From NCBI GenBank assembly GCA_001785965.1, contig MFVF01000005.1, positions 11,329 to 43,831 of the forward strand: a stretch of DNA of 32,503 nt, read 5' to 3'. The stretch's first letter is position 1. Each line of letters opens with the position of its first letter. Below, piece by piece: positions 14,903-21,092 of this stretch. The notes under the pieces were generated by a model that saw nothing but the letters and a program-made list of their open reading frames with translations, had not been told where the DNA came from and did not search any database. The position numbers were made by a program, and so were the translations under genes. This DNA comes from Candidatus Nomurabacteria bacterium RIFCSPLOWO2_01_FULL_42_20. GTDB taxonomy: Bacteria; Patescibacteriota; Minisyncoccia; Phycocordibacterales; CAZVEC01.

Positions 14903-16328
14903 ATTAGAACTTTTTGCCATAGCCGGAACAATTATTGTTCTATGGCAGATGCTTTTGCCGGGTTATGTTTTAACTTTAGACATGGTCTGGGGAGGAAGTT
15001 GGATTACGCAGAAACTGTTTTTGATCGCCTTGTTTTTCGCGTTATTTTATTTGCCCGTTAAGTTTTTTCCCTTTGACATAGATTCTAAATTTAAATATTG
15101 GGCGGGGATTTTTTTTACCGTCGATCCTTTCGTTTATGAGAGATTCTTGGCCGGCCACTGGCTCTTGCTCTTGCTTTATGCCATGTTGCCGCCCCTTGTT
15201 TATTATTTAGTTAAATTATTTCAGAATTTCAAAAAATATTTCCTTTTTTTCTCTTTTTGGCTTCTTGCGGCTCTCTTAATATTTGGTTTTTATTTTGAGC
15301 ATTTTACTCAAATTTTGAAAATTTCCAATCCGGAATATTGGCAAATTTTCAAAACATCAAGTTTCCTAATCGGAGGATCATCGGCTAAGGTCATTATGCT
15401 TTATGGTTTTTGGGGTGAAAGCTATCCGTGGGCCAGTTACTTTATTTGGCCCAAGCTTTCTTTGGCCTTGCCGGTTTTTGCTCTTATTGCTGGTCTGGTT
15501 ATTTTAGGCATCAGAGCCGCTTGGCTGAAAAATAAAAAATTAACCCTTGTTTTCTTGTCAGTGTTTGCCTTGAGTTTTATTTTTGCTTCTGGTATTGGGG
15601 ACGGTCCGTTCAAACAATTAAATCTATGGCTTTTCGAAAATATTCCTTTTTGGCGAGTCTTTCGGGATACCACTAAGTGGCTGGCGCCAATGACTTATAT
15701 TTATGCTGTTTTCGGCGCGATGGGGGTAAGCTTTGTTAAAAATTTTATAATTTTTAATTTTATAAATAATTTTTCAATGAATAAATTTTTTCCGCCAAAG
15801 GCGGATCAGCCTATGGCTGAAAACATTAAGAAATTTAAACATTATTTTGAAATTAAAAATTTGAAATTAAAAATTATTAATGTTTTTGTTGCCGCTCTTT
15901 TTATTTTGCCGCTTATCTATACGTATCCGATGATTGGCGGCTTTGCTCGCCAAATAAAACCGGTTTGGTATCCGGAAAGCTGGTATCAGGTAAACAATAT
16001 TTTAAAACAAGATTCGAAATGCAAGGCGCTTTTCCTGCCCTGGCATTTATATTATTCGCTTTCCTTCAATAATAATTTGATCACGGCCAATCCTGCGCCT
16101 AAATTTTTCGATTGCGAGATTGTCTTTAGCCAGAATATTGAAATGGAAGGAATGAAACAAGAGGTTTGGCCAGATTGGCAAGACGGAGCCCAGAAAATAA
16201 AATACGTTATTTATACCCCGGATCTTGAAGGGGCTGATATTTATGACTATTCATTTTTAAAATCAGACGCCTTTAAGGAAATTTACCAGCATAAAGACAT
16301 TATTTTATTTAAAATTCAGCTGAAGTAG
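14877..16328 (+). CDS. Multi-pass membrane protein related to GT-C / YfhO-type transferases
   Basis: A 483-residue integral membrane protein with about nine to eleven helices and a soluble C-terminal part of about 130 residues (from VWYPESWYQ). It shares with the 733-residue protein the motif ENIPFWRVFRDTTKWLAPM (about residues 253-271). A short acidic motif TLDMVWGG lies in the first extracytoplasmic loop, where GT-C enzymes place catalytic acids. Residues about 300-330 are encoded by AT-rich simple sequence and by the double GC palindrome (PPKADQPMAE), an apparent insertion in a linker. The start at 14877 lies inside the previous gene. Function is probably glycan transfer on the outer face; this is inference. 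Confidence 0.65.
   Translation: MSEKLEKYKLELFAIAGTIIVLWQMLLPGYVLTLDMVWGGSWITQKLFLIALFFALFYLPVKFFPFDIDSKFKYWAGIFFTVDPFVYERFLAGHWLLLLLYAMLPPLVYYLVKLFQNFKKYFLFFSFWLLAALLIFGFYFEHFTQILKISNPEYWQIFKTSSFLIGGSSAKVIMLYGFWGESYPWASYFIWPKLSLALPVFALIAGLVILGIRAAWLKNKKLTLVFLSVFALSFIFASGIGDGPFKQLNLWLFENIPFWRVFRDTTKWLAPMTYIYAVFGAMGVSFVKNFIIFNFINNFSMNKFFPPKADQPMAENIKKFKHYFEIKNLKLKIINVFVAALFILPLIYTYPMIGGFARQIKPVWYPESWYQVNNILKQDSKCKALFLPWHLYYSLSFNNNLITANPAPKFFDCEIVFSQNIEMEGMKQEVWPDWQDGAQKIKYVIYTPDLEGADIYDYSFLKSDAFKEIYQHKDIILFKIQLK
15792..15818. repeat. Double GC palindrome inside a coding region
   Basis: CCGCC-AAA-GGCGG, ATC, AGCC-TAT-GGCT. It matches the copy at 7880-7909 except in the loops. Here it is translated in frame as PPKADQPMA. 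Confidence 0.75.
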
Positions 16329-16337
16329 TTATCCACA
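16329..16337 (+). other. Single perfect DnaA-box-like 9-mer
   Basis: TTATCCACA lies 1 base after the stop of the membrane protein gene and 14 nt upstream of a -35-like TTGACT. Only one such box was noticed, so it is not evidence of an origin. Confidence 0.35.
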
Positions 16338-16350
16338 CCCACCCTTGTTT

Positions 16351-16384
16351 TTGACTTGCCCCGAGCGCAGTCGAGGGGTATAAT
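16351..16384 (+). promoter_or_regulatory. Promoter of leader C with a palindrome between the boxes
   Basis: TTGACT (16351-16356) and TATAAT (16379-16384) are separated by 22 nt, too long for a normal spacer. The gap holds CCCC-GAGCGCAGTC-GAGGGG-type palindrome (16359-16378), a repeat type common in other genomes. Either another -35 is used or the palindrome altered the promoter. Confidence 0.45.
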
Positions 16385-16389
16385 TAATC

Positions 16390-16440
16390 TGCGTCAGAAA
16401 TATTTGGTTGGCACACACTTATTTGTGTGTTTTTTTATTA
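16390..16440 (+). terminator. Leader C: terminator-like hairpin before the start codon
   Basis: GCGTCAGAAATATTTGG, TTG, then hairpin ACACAC (16413-16418)-6 nt-GTGTGT (16425-16430) and T8, ATTAATA. The head matches leader A (GCGCGTCAAATTATGG) and the flanks match leader B. Confidence 0.55.
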
Positions 16441-16455
16441 ATAAAAAAATAATAT

Positions 16456-17235
16456 ATGACCAATATTTCAAGAAAAGTTTTCTATTTGCTTGTTTTATCA
16501 TTGCTGATCTTTGCTTCCGGTAATTTCGGCCAAGGCGACTTTTTGGGCGTCAAAAAAGCTTTCGGTTACGGCGGTAGCGGCGGATCAGTGGGCCGAACTA
16601 CTGTCGTTCCAACTCCGATTCCAACAGCTCCGGCGGTTACGGCCCCAACTCCGGCTGTTTCAACAGTCCCGGCTCAAGTCCTGGGCATTGAGACTTTCCG
16701 CTTCACGGAAAAACTAGGTTTTGGTTCAAGGGGCGACGAAGTGCGGGAATTACAAAAAGTTCTGAATGAACGAGGCTTGTATGCCGGCAAAATTGACGGC
16801 ATTTTTGGTTCGATAACTTTGACTGCTTTGCGAAGTTTCCAAATGGATAATAACTTGAAGCCTGTAGGTTTTGTCGGACCGGGCACTCAATTGGCTCTTA
16901 ACAATTACCTTTCTTCCAAAACAGAAACTCCCGTCGCCGTTCCCGCTCTCGCTCTTGCTACGCCGGGCTCGCCCGGCGTAGCCTTGGCGAAGCCGGGCGA
17001 GCAAGCCTTGGAACAAGGCGCGCTTAAGTTTGAGAAAAATCTCAAACTTGGTTCAAGGGGCGATGATACGACAAAGCTTCAAAAAGTCTTGAAGGAACTT
17101 GGTCTTTATGCCGGTAAAATTGACGGCATATTCGGCAGATTAACATTTTCTGCAGTTAAAAATTTTCAAGCCGCTAACGCCTTGCTGTCAGACGGCGTAG
17201 TTGGTCCTAAAACCAAAGAGATTCTAAACAAATAG
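16456..17235 (+). CDS. Exported protein with two peptidoglycan-binding (PG_binding_1) domains
   Basis: A 259-residue protein: N-terminal signal or anchor helix (about 8-27), a glycine-rich stretch, a Pro/Thr/Val/Ala-rich linker (about 48-75), then two PG_binding_1 repeats at about 79-150 and 190-258. Both repeats keep the signature GSRGDxxxxLQKVLxExGLYAGKIDG (split here by variable positions) and the FGxxTxxAxxxFQ block. It should sit in the cell wall and bind peptidoglycan. The linker between repeats is encoded by a GC palindrome (16958-16981) read as TPGSPGVALAKPG. The next gene, a CAP protein, starts 2 nt after its stop, so the two exported proteins form an operon driven from leader C. Confidence 0.88.
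   Translation: MTNISRKVFYLLVLSLLIFASGNFGQGDFLGVKKAFGYGGSGGSVGRTTVVPTPIPTAPAVTAPTPAVSTVPAQVLGIETFRFTEKLGFGSRGDEVRELQKVLNERGLYAGKIDGIFGSITLTALRSFQMDNNLKPVGFVGPGTQLALNNYLSSKTETPVAVPALALATPGSPGVALAKPGEQALEQGALKFEKNLKLGSRGDDTTKLQKVLKELGLYAGKIDGIFGRLTFSAVKNFQAANALLSDGVVGPKTKEILNK
16958..16981. repeat. GC palindrome in the linker of the PG-binding protein
   Basis: CTACGCCGGG-CTCG-CCCGGCGTAG, perfect 10-bp arms. A further related GC-rich tract (CCTTGGCGAAGCCGGGCGAG) follows. Both are translated in frame. Confidence 0.8.
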
Positions 17236-17237
17236 AA

Positions 17238-17918
17238 ATGCTCCTGCGCATTTTAGCTTTTCTTTCAGCGCTTGCCCTTGTTGCCTGGCTTGTTTTTCAA
17301 ATCAGCGTGAATTTTTTGCCGGCGCGCCTGCCTGCCGGTCAGGCAGGGCTTCTCTCGGCCGTTGTTTCAAGTACTCTGGTTGAACTTTCAAATGAAAACC
17401 GGCGCGGGCAAAATCTGTCCGCGCTTAAACAGAGCCCGGCTTTGTCCGAAGCGGCCAGGCTCAAAGCCGCCGACATGGTCCTCCGCGGCTATTTTTCTCA
17501 CAAAGATCTGGAAGGCAACCCGCCTTGGCACTGGTTCGATAAAGTGGGATATGAGTATAAATACGCCGGCGAAAATCTGGCGCTTAATTTCAGCGAATCA
17601 AAAGAAGTCATGCAGGCTTGGCTCGGGAGCCCCGCTCATCGGGCCAATATTTTAAACAGCAAGTATCAAGAAATAGGCATTGGCATTGCGGAGGGAACTT
17701 ATCAGGGACAAAAGGCGATTTTTATCGTCCAATTTTTGGCCGCGCCAACCAAGGCCCAAGCCGCTAAGAAAATCCGCGAATATGGCTCGGTCATGGGAAG
17801 CGTCATGGAGGCCGGTTTATGGCCTTTCCGGGAAATGCTTGAAAGAAATATTCTTGAGAAATCGCTAGGCGATTCATTTGGCAGATCGCCCATTATCACT
17901 GCGCTAATCCCAAGGTAA
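17238..17918 (+). CDS. Secreted CAP/SCP-domain protein
   Basis: A 226-residue protein with an N-terminal hydrophobic helix (about 4-28) and a CAP (SCP/PR-1) domain at about 50-170. Family marks: LVELSNENRRGQNLSALKQSPALSEAAR split over the first helix, GYFSHKD (His in the cleft), YAGENLALNF, and the AWLGSPAHRANILNSKYQEIGIG block. Bacterial CAP proteins are exported; their activity is poorly defined. Residues about 31-38 (RLPAGQAG) come from a GC palindrome inserted just after the signal helix. It follows the PG-binding gene by 2 nt and overlaps the convergent phosphoribosyltransferase by 15 nt. Confidence 0.88.
   Translation: MLLRILAFLSALALVAWLVFQISVNFLPARLPAGQAGLLSAVVSSTLVELSNENRRGQNLSALKQSPALSEAARLKAADMVLRGYFSHKDLEGNPPWHWFDKVGYEYKYAGENLALNFSESKEVMQAWLGSPAHRANILNSKYQEIGIGIAEGTYQGQKAIFIVQFLAAPTKAQAAKKIREYGSVMGSVMEAGLWPFREMLERNILEKSLGDSFGRSPIITALIPR
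17327..17347. repeat. GC palindrome inside the CAP gene
   Basis: CCTGCCTG-CCGGT-CAGGCAGG, perfect 8-bp arms, read in frame as RLPAGQAG in the region between signal helix and CAP domain. Confidence 0.8.
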
Positions 17919-18302
17919 TTTTATATCAGTTTCGATTATTGTTGTGTAATCCGTCTTGAATGACGATTTGGAGAGGCAAAATAAAGTGAAAGTTTTGAGC
18001 AAACTTGGGCTGGCTTCCTCCGCCAGTTTTTTGATTAAGGATAAAGTCAGCCCGGTGCGGCAAATATCATCAACCAAAAGAACTTTTTTGTCCTTGATCC
18101 ACTCCGGCTTGTCAAGATAAACTTTATTTTGCCTGTCAATGTAAGCCGCGATAAGCGGTTTGTCTAACTTTGCGGCGATAAGCGCCGCGGGAATCAAGCC
18201 GCCTCGGCTGACGCCAATTACCAAATCAAAATCCGCCAATTCTGCTTGGTGTTCGATCACAAATTGATTTACTTTTTGCCCGATTGAATTTAAATCATTC
18301 AT
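17904..18302 (-). CDS. Type I phosphoribosyltransferase (Gpt/xanthine PRTase-like)
   Basis: A 132-residue protein with the PRPP-binding loop VLLVDDICRTGLT (74-86) and the N-terminal SRGG loop (32-35) of type I phosphoribosyltransferases, which salvage purine bases by transfer to PRPP. Short length and the GVSRGGLIPA block resemble bacterial xanthine/guanine or archaeal-type purine PRTases. The base specificity is not readable. It is on the minus strand, with its 3' end overlapping the CAP gene by 15 nt, and shares orientation with the PRTase-like gene upstream. Confidence 0.82.
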   Translation of the reverse strand: MNDLNSIGQKVNQFVIEHQAELADFDLVIGVSRGGLIPAALIAAKLDKPLIAAYIDRQNKVYLDKPEWIKDKKVLLVDDICRTGLTLSLIKKLAEEASPSLLKTFTLFCLSKSSFKTDYTTIIETDIKLPWD

Positions 18303-18417
18303 AAATATTCTACGAAATACGAAAAATTATGAAAGTACGAACTACGAAATATTCCATGCGAATAACGCGAAAAAATTCCTTTAGCATGATTCGTATAAAT
18401 TAATTTGTAATTTCGCA
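18303..18417. repeat. Degenerate TACGAA / TTCGTA repeats between the two PRTase genes
   Basis: The 115-bp gap is built from many imperfect copies of (A/T)ACGAA on the plus strand and TTCGTA, including CTACGAAATACGAA and GTACGAACTACGAA. I see no gene. A promoter for the downstream PRTase should lie here, but the repeats make -10 assignment unreliable. Confidence 0.5.
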
Positions 18418-19077
18418 TTATAATTTATTTCGTAGAATACTAATTACTTCATTATCTTCGACCTGCGGAAAATACTCATAATAGGCGCCGACGGCCCCGA
18501 GATAATTTTTATCAATATCCAGCGCCACCAATTCTATACTTTCACTTTTCCCGCCAGAGGCGGGTCCGCCTTGGGCGGAGATCTTTTTGGCTGTGTCAGA
18601 TGGAACAACGGGTATGGCGACCACGATTTTTTTGGGATTTAAATGCTTTATTTCAGAGATGGCAAGCATCATTGTCAGCCCAGTGGCAATGCCGTCGTCA
18701 ACTATAATAGCAATTTTATCCTTGGCTGGGGTAATGGGCTTATCGCCGAAATATTTTTTTCGCCTTCCTATTGCTTCATTTTGTTTGGCTTTAATTTCAT
18801 TCAGAAGCCATTTTTGATCAACCCCTTTCTTTTCTTCTTCATTAAAGATAGTGTCGCCATCTTCAGAGACGGCGCCAATGGCGTATTCTGGGCTGTAGGG
18901 ATGGCCGATTTTTTTGGCAATGAGGACATCAAGCGGAGCGGAGAGTCTTTTGGCGACAACATCTCCTAAGACAACCCCGCCGCGGGGCAGGGCGTAAATA
19001 ATGGGATTTTCTCCCCCATACTTAATCAATTTTTCAGCCAGTTTTTGCCCAGCTTCAGCTCTGTCCCGGAAAATCAT
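18418..19077 (-). CDS. Phosphoribosyltransferase-family protein
   Basis: A 219-residue PRTase-like protein. PRPP loop IIVDDGIATGLTMMLAI (about 125-141) and the N-terminal YALPRGGVVLGDVVA block (28-42) match the family often annotated as predicted phosphoribosyltransferases found alone or fused to hydrolases. The native substrate is unknown. Residues 167-178 (SAQGGPASGGKS) are encoded by two GC palindromes, an in-frame insertion next to a conserved strand. The start at 19077 is chosen because a -10 box (TACAAT, 19086-19091) lies 8 nt upstream; the frame runs on to 19122, but that would pass through the promoter. It is divergent from the gene at 19287. Confidence 0.82.
   Translation of the reverse strand: MIFRDRAEAGQKLAEKLIKYGGENPIIYALPRGGVVLGDVVAKRLSAPLDVLIAKKIGHPYSPEYAIGAVSEDGDTIFNEEEKKGVDQKWLLNEIKAKQNEAIGRRKKYFGDKPITPAKDKIAIIVDDGIATGLTMMLAISEIKHLNPKKIVVAIPVVPSDTAKKISAQGGPASGGKSESIELVALDIDKNYLGAVGAYYEYFPQVEDNEVISILRNKL
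18550..18579. repeat. Double GC palindrome inside the PRTase gene
   Basis: CCCGCC-AGA-GGCGGG followed by CCGCC-TTG-GGCGG. Translated in frame on the minus strand. Confidence 0.8.
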
Positions 19078-19085
19078 ATTAGTCA

Positions 19086-19091
19086 ATTGTA
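19086..19091 (-). promoter_or_regulatory. -10 box 8 nt before the PRTase start
   Basis: Minus-strand TGTGATACAATT places TACAAT 8 nt from ATG 19077. The same TGTGATACAAT string, again 8 nt from an ATG, precedes the acylphosphatase gene. A leaderless mRNA is expected. Confidence 0.55.
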
Positions 19092-19103
19092 TCACAAAAT
19101 TTT

Positions 19104-19249
19104 TTGATATATGGATTACCATATATCAACGGCACTCGGACATTGAGCAAATGAATTTGCTCATGCTCCTCGTTTGTTGATATATGGATTACCATATATC
19201 AACGGCACTCGGACATTGAGCAAATGAATTTGCTCATGCTCCTCGTTTG
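19104..19249 (+). repeat. 73-bp repeat, two tandem copies
   Basis: Units 19104-19176 and 19177-19249 look identical. Each has an AT palindrome (TTGATATATGG-ATTA-CCATATATCAA), a spacer, a hairpin TGAGCAAA-TGAA-TTTGCTCA and a CTCCTCG tail. A third diverged unit of the same length is at 22510-22582. The unit's last part supplies a -35 box to the promoter that follows. Confidence 0.85.
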
Positions 19250-19259
19250 TTGATATAAT
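19230..19259 (+). promoter_or_regulatory. Promoter at the end of the 73-bp repeat
   Basis: TTGCTC (19230-19235), 18-nt spacer, TATAAT (19254-19259). The -35 lies in the 3' arm of the repeat's hairpin. An ATG 6 nt after the -10 opens only a 4-codon frame (MFVF); the real gene starts at 19287. Confidence 0.6.
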
Positions 19260-19286
19260 ATTAGAATGTTCGTTTTTTAGGTTTTT

Positions 19287-19994
19287 ATGGCTAAGTCTAA
19301 GAAAAAGAAAAAAAGTATTTTATTTAGGGTTTTAATTTTTATTTTGAGCCCGTTTTCGCAGCAGGTTCGCTATCTTATGCTCAAGCTGATGAAAAGATTT
19401 CGGAAGCCGGATGACGGGCGCCCGATTATTGCCGCTTCCGATCATATTTTAGGAGAGATATTACTGCCGTCTATTTTTGCTACTTTTAAAAGTGATAAAT
19501 TTCGAGAGCTTGCCAATTTTAAAAAATTGCCTGTTGCCGAGCACGATCGCATCTTCAATGAGCTTGAGGTTGCGGGTGTATGTCTGGCTGTTTTTTATCT
19601 TGCGGCCATAAAATCGATGCGAAAGCTCGAAGATTACCATTTCTGGCAGAATGTTGAAGAACATTTGCCCGGACAACTGCAAAGAATGCTTATCGGCTAC
19701 GGCGTGGACGGATCCAATGCGAAATTAATGAAAGAGCTGATAGACATGAGGCGCAAGGAATACGAGGAGCTTTCCGAGATATCCTGGGATATGACCGAAG
19801 AACAAAACCCTGAGTTTAGAACTTTGCCGCCGCAAATGAAAGGTTTTGCCTCAAAAATGCAAGCAGCCGCCATTGGTACCGCTGACCATATTCGGCGCGG
19901 CAAAATTAAGAAGGGAGATCCGCTCATAAAATATTTAATCTACTGGTTTTTAGATATGCGCCGAAAAATGGAAAAGTTTGTGAAAAATCTTTAA
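19287..19994 (+). CDS. Conserved-looking hypothetical protein
   Basis: A 235-residue protein I cannot place in a family. It has a lysine-rich N-terminus (MAKSKKKKKS), a hydrophobic segment at about 11-24 that could be a membrane anchor, and a helical remainder rich in charged residues with a DGRPIIAASDHILGEILLPS stretch. Codon use looks normal for the region. It is transcribed from the promoter ending the tandem 73-bp repeat. A palindrome and about 150 nt separate it from the RNA-repair operon. Confidence 0.65.
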   Translation: MAKSKKKKKSILFRVLIFILSPFSQQVRYLMLKLMKRFRKPDDGRPIIAASDHILGEILLPSIFATFKSDKFRELANFKKLPVAEHDRIFNELEVAGVCLAVFYLAAIKSMRKLEDYHFWQNVEEHLPGQLQRMLIGYGVDGSNAKLMKELIDMRRKEYEELSEISWDMTEEQNPEFRTLPPQMKGFASKMQAAAIGTADHIRRGKIKKGDPLIKYLIYWFLDMRRKMEKFVKNL

Positions 19995-20046
19995 AGGAGA
20001 TGTAATAATCCTCGACAACTTAAGATAGTTAAGATTGTATATCAAA

Positions 20047-20084
20047 TTAACATTCTAACATTCTATAGAATGTTAGAATGTTAA
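20047..20084. repeat. 38-bp perfect palindrome
   Basis: Each 19-nt arm consists of TTAACATTCT then AACATTCTA, so the palindrome contains two direct copies of AACATTCT per arm. There is no T-tract. It lies between the hypothetical gene and archease; possible cruciform, operator or weak terminator. Confidence 0.75.
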
Positions 20085-20132
20085 TGTAAGGGTGTTGTTT
20101 GAATAAGCGGAAACGGCAATCTTAATCTATGC

Positions 20133-20138
20133 TACAAT
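20133..20138 (+). promoter_or_regulatory. -10 box 7 nt before archease
   Basis: Extended -10 TGCTACAAT. It overlaps the ATG at 20137, which argues for the start at 20146 and a leaderless operon mRNA. Confidence 0.5.
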
Positions 20139-20145
20139 GGGGACG

Positions 20146-20556
20146 ATGGCTTATCAAGTTTTAGGGCATACAGCTGATCTAAGAATGAAAATCTCCGGCA
20201 AAAATATGGAAGAGCTTTTTTTAAGCGGGGTTTCGGGAATCGCCGAAATAATTAAACCTGGTGCTTGTTCTGATTTTAAAAAAGATGTTGAAAAAGAAAT
20301 AAAGGTTGATGCATCGGATGCCACGGTTTTGCTTATCCAGTTTTTATCCAAAGTTCTCACTTATTCTCACACAGAAAAAGCCGTTTTTTGTGAAGCCAAT
20401 TTTTCTAAATTAACCGAAATAGAAATTGAAGCCAAAATCTTCGGCCAAAAAATTGACGAATTTGAAGAAGACATTAAAGCAGTCACTTACCACGAGGCGG
20501 AAGTAAAAAAGAACGAGCGTGAGGAATACGAGACGATGATAGTTTTTGATATATGA
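20146..20556 (+). CDS. Archease, RtcB activator
   Basis: A 136-residue protein that begins with the archease signature YQVLGHTADLRM (His8, Asp11 metal-binding) and matches the family in length. Archease promotes multiple turnover and guanylylation of the RNA ligase RtcB. Chosen start 20146 places the conserved block right at the N-terminus; the ATG at 20137 overlaps the -10 box. The gene overlaps the next (ThpR) by 4 nt, and RtcB follows, so partner and activator are in one operon, as known in other genomes. The C-terminal DFD/PxxH-type site seen in many archeases appears as YHEAEV. Confidence 0.85.
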   Translation: MAYQVLGHTADLRMKISGKNMEELFLSGVSGIAEIIKPGACSDFKKDVEKEIKVDASDATVLLIQFLSKVLTYSHTEKAVFCEANFSKLTEIEIEAKIFGQKIDEFEEDIKAVTYHEAEVKKNEREEYETMIVFDI

Positions 20557-21092
20557 GAATTTTTGTCTCTGTAAAAATAGGAAAAGAACTGGAAAATAAA
20601 ATCATTGAATGGCAAAAAAGCCGCGATGATTTAAAAGTACGCTGGCTCAAGCCGGAGAATTTGCATATTACTTTAATTCCGCCATGGGAAACCCAAAATA
20701 TTGAAGAGGTCAAAAATAAGTTAAAGAGCTTGCCCCGTGGTGAGCAAAGCGAACTTTACGGGGGTGAATTCGATATATTATTTAATAAAGTTTCTTTCGG
20801 GCCAAAGCCGGAACATCCGCGGCTTATTTGGGCCGAGGGGAAGTCGCCGGAAAATTTTAAAAAACTTCGAAAAAATACAGAGCAAATTTTAGGCGTTTAC
20901 AACAATCACCCCGATGAATATATTCATGTTACTTTAGCTCGTTTTGATCCGCGTGATTTCAAGAAACTCAAAACAAGAGAATTGAATGAGCAGGTTGATT
21001 GGAAGGATAAAGTGAAATCCGTCATTTTATACCAATCTCAAACCCTGCCCGAAGGAGCCAAATATACAATTTTAGAAGAGATCAAAATATGA
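20553..21092 (+). CDS. thpR: RNA 2',3'-cyclic phosphodiesterase (2'-5' RNA ligase family)
   Basis: A 179-residue 2H phosphoesterase with both catalytic HxTx motifs: HITL (His38, Thr40) and HVTL (His125, Thr127). The family opens 2',3'-cyclic phosphates at RNA ends. Set between archease and RtcB, it fits RNA repair or tRNA end processing: RtcB joins a 2',3'-cyclic phosphate end, and ThpR would process such ends (inference). Residues about 60-71 (LPRGEQSELYGG) are encoded by a palindrome (CCCCGT and ACGGGG arms, 20733-20763), an insertion in the loop between the motifs. ATGA overlaps at both ends support coupled translation. Confidence 0.88.
   Translation: MRIFVSVKIGKELENKIIEWQKSRDDLKVRWLKPENLHITLIPPWETQNIEEVKNKLKSLPRGEQSELYGGEFDILFNKVSFGPKPEHPRLIWAEGKSPENFKKLRKNTEQILGVYNNHPDEYIHVTLARFDPRDFKKLKTRELNEQVDWKDKVKSVILYQSQTLPEGAKYTILEEIKI
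20733..20763. repeat. Palindrome inside the thpR gene
   Basis: CCCCGT (20733-20738) and ACGGGG (20758-20763) enclose a GAGCAAAGCGAAC-like loop, the form of the CCCC-GAGC-type repeat also seen at 16359. Translated in frame. Confidence 0.6.

Noticed and set aside
16329-16337. DnaA box as part of a replication origin
   Set aside because: A single 9-mer, no cluster of boxes, no dnaA/dnaN genes nearby.
19266-19280. Four-codon leader peptide (MFVF) before the gene at 19287
   Set aside because: Spacing from the -10 box matches the leaderless starts, but four codons by chance in AT-rich DNA are common; no further support.
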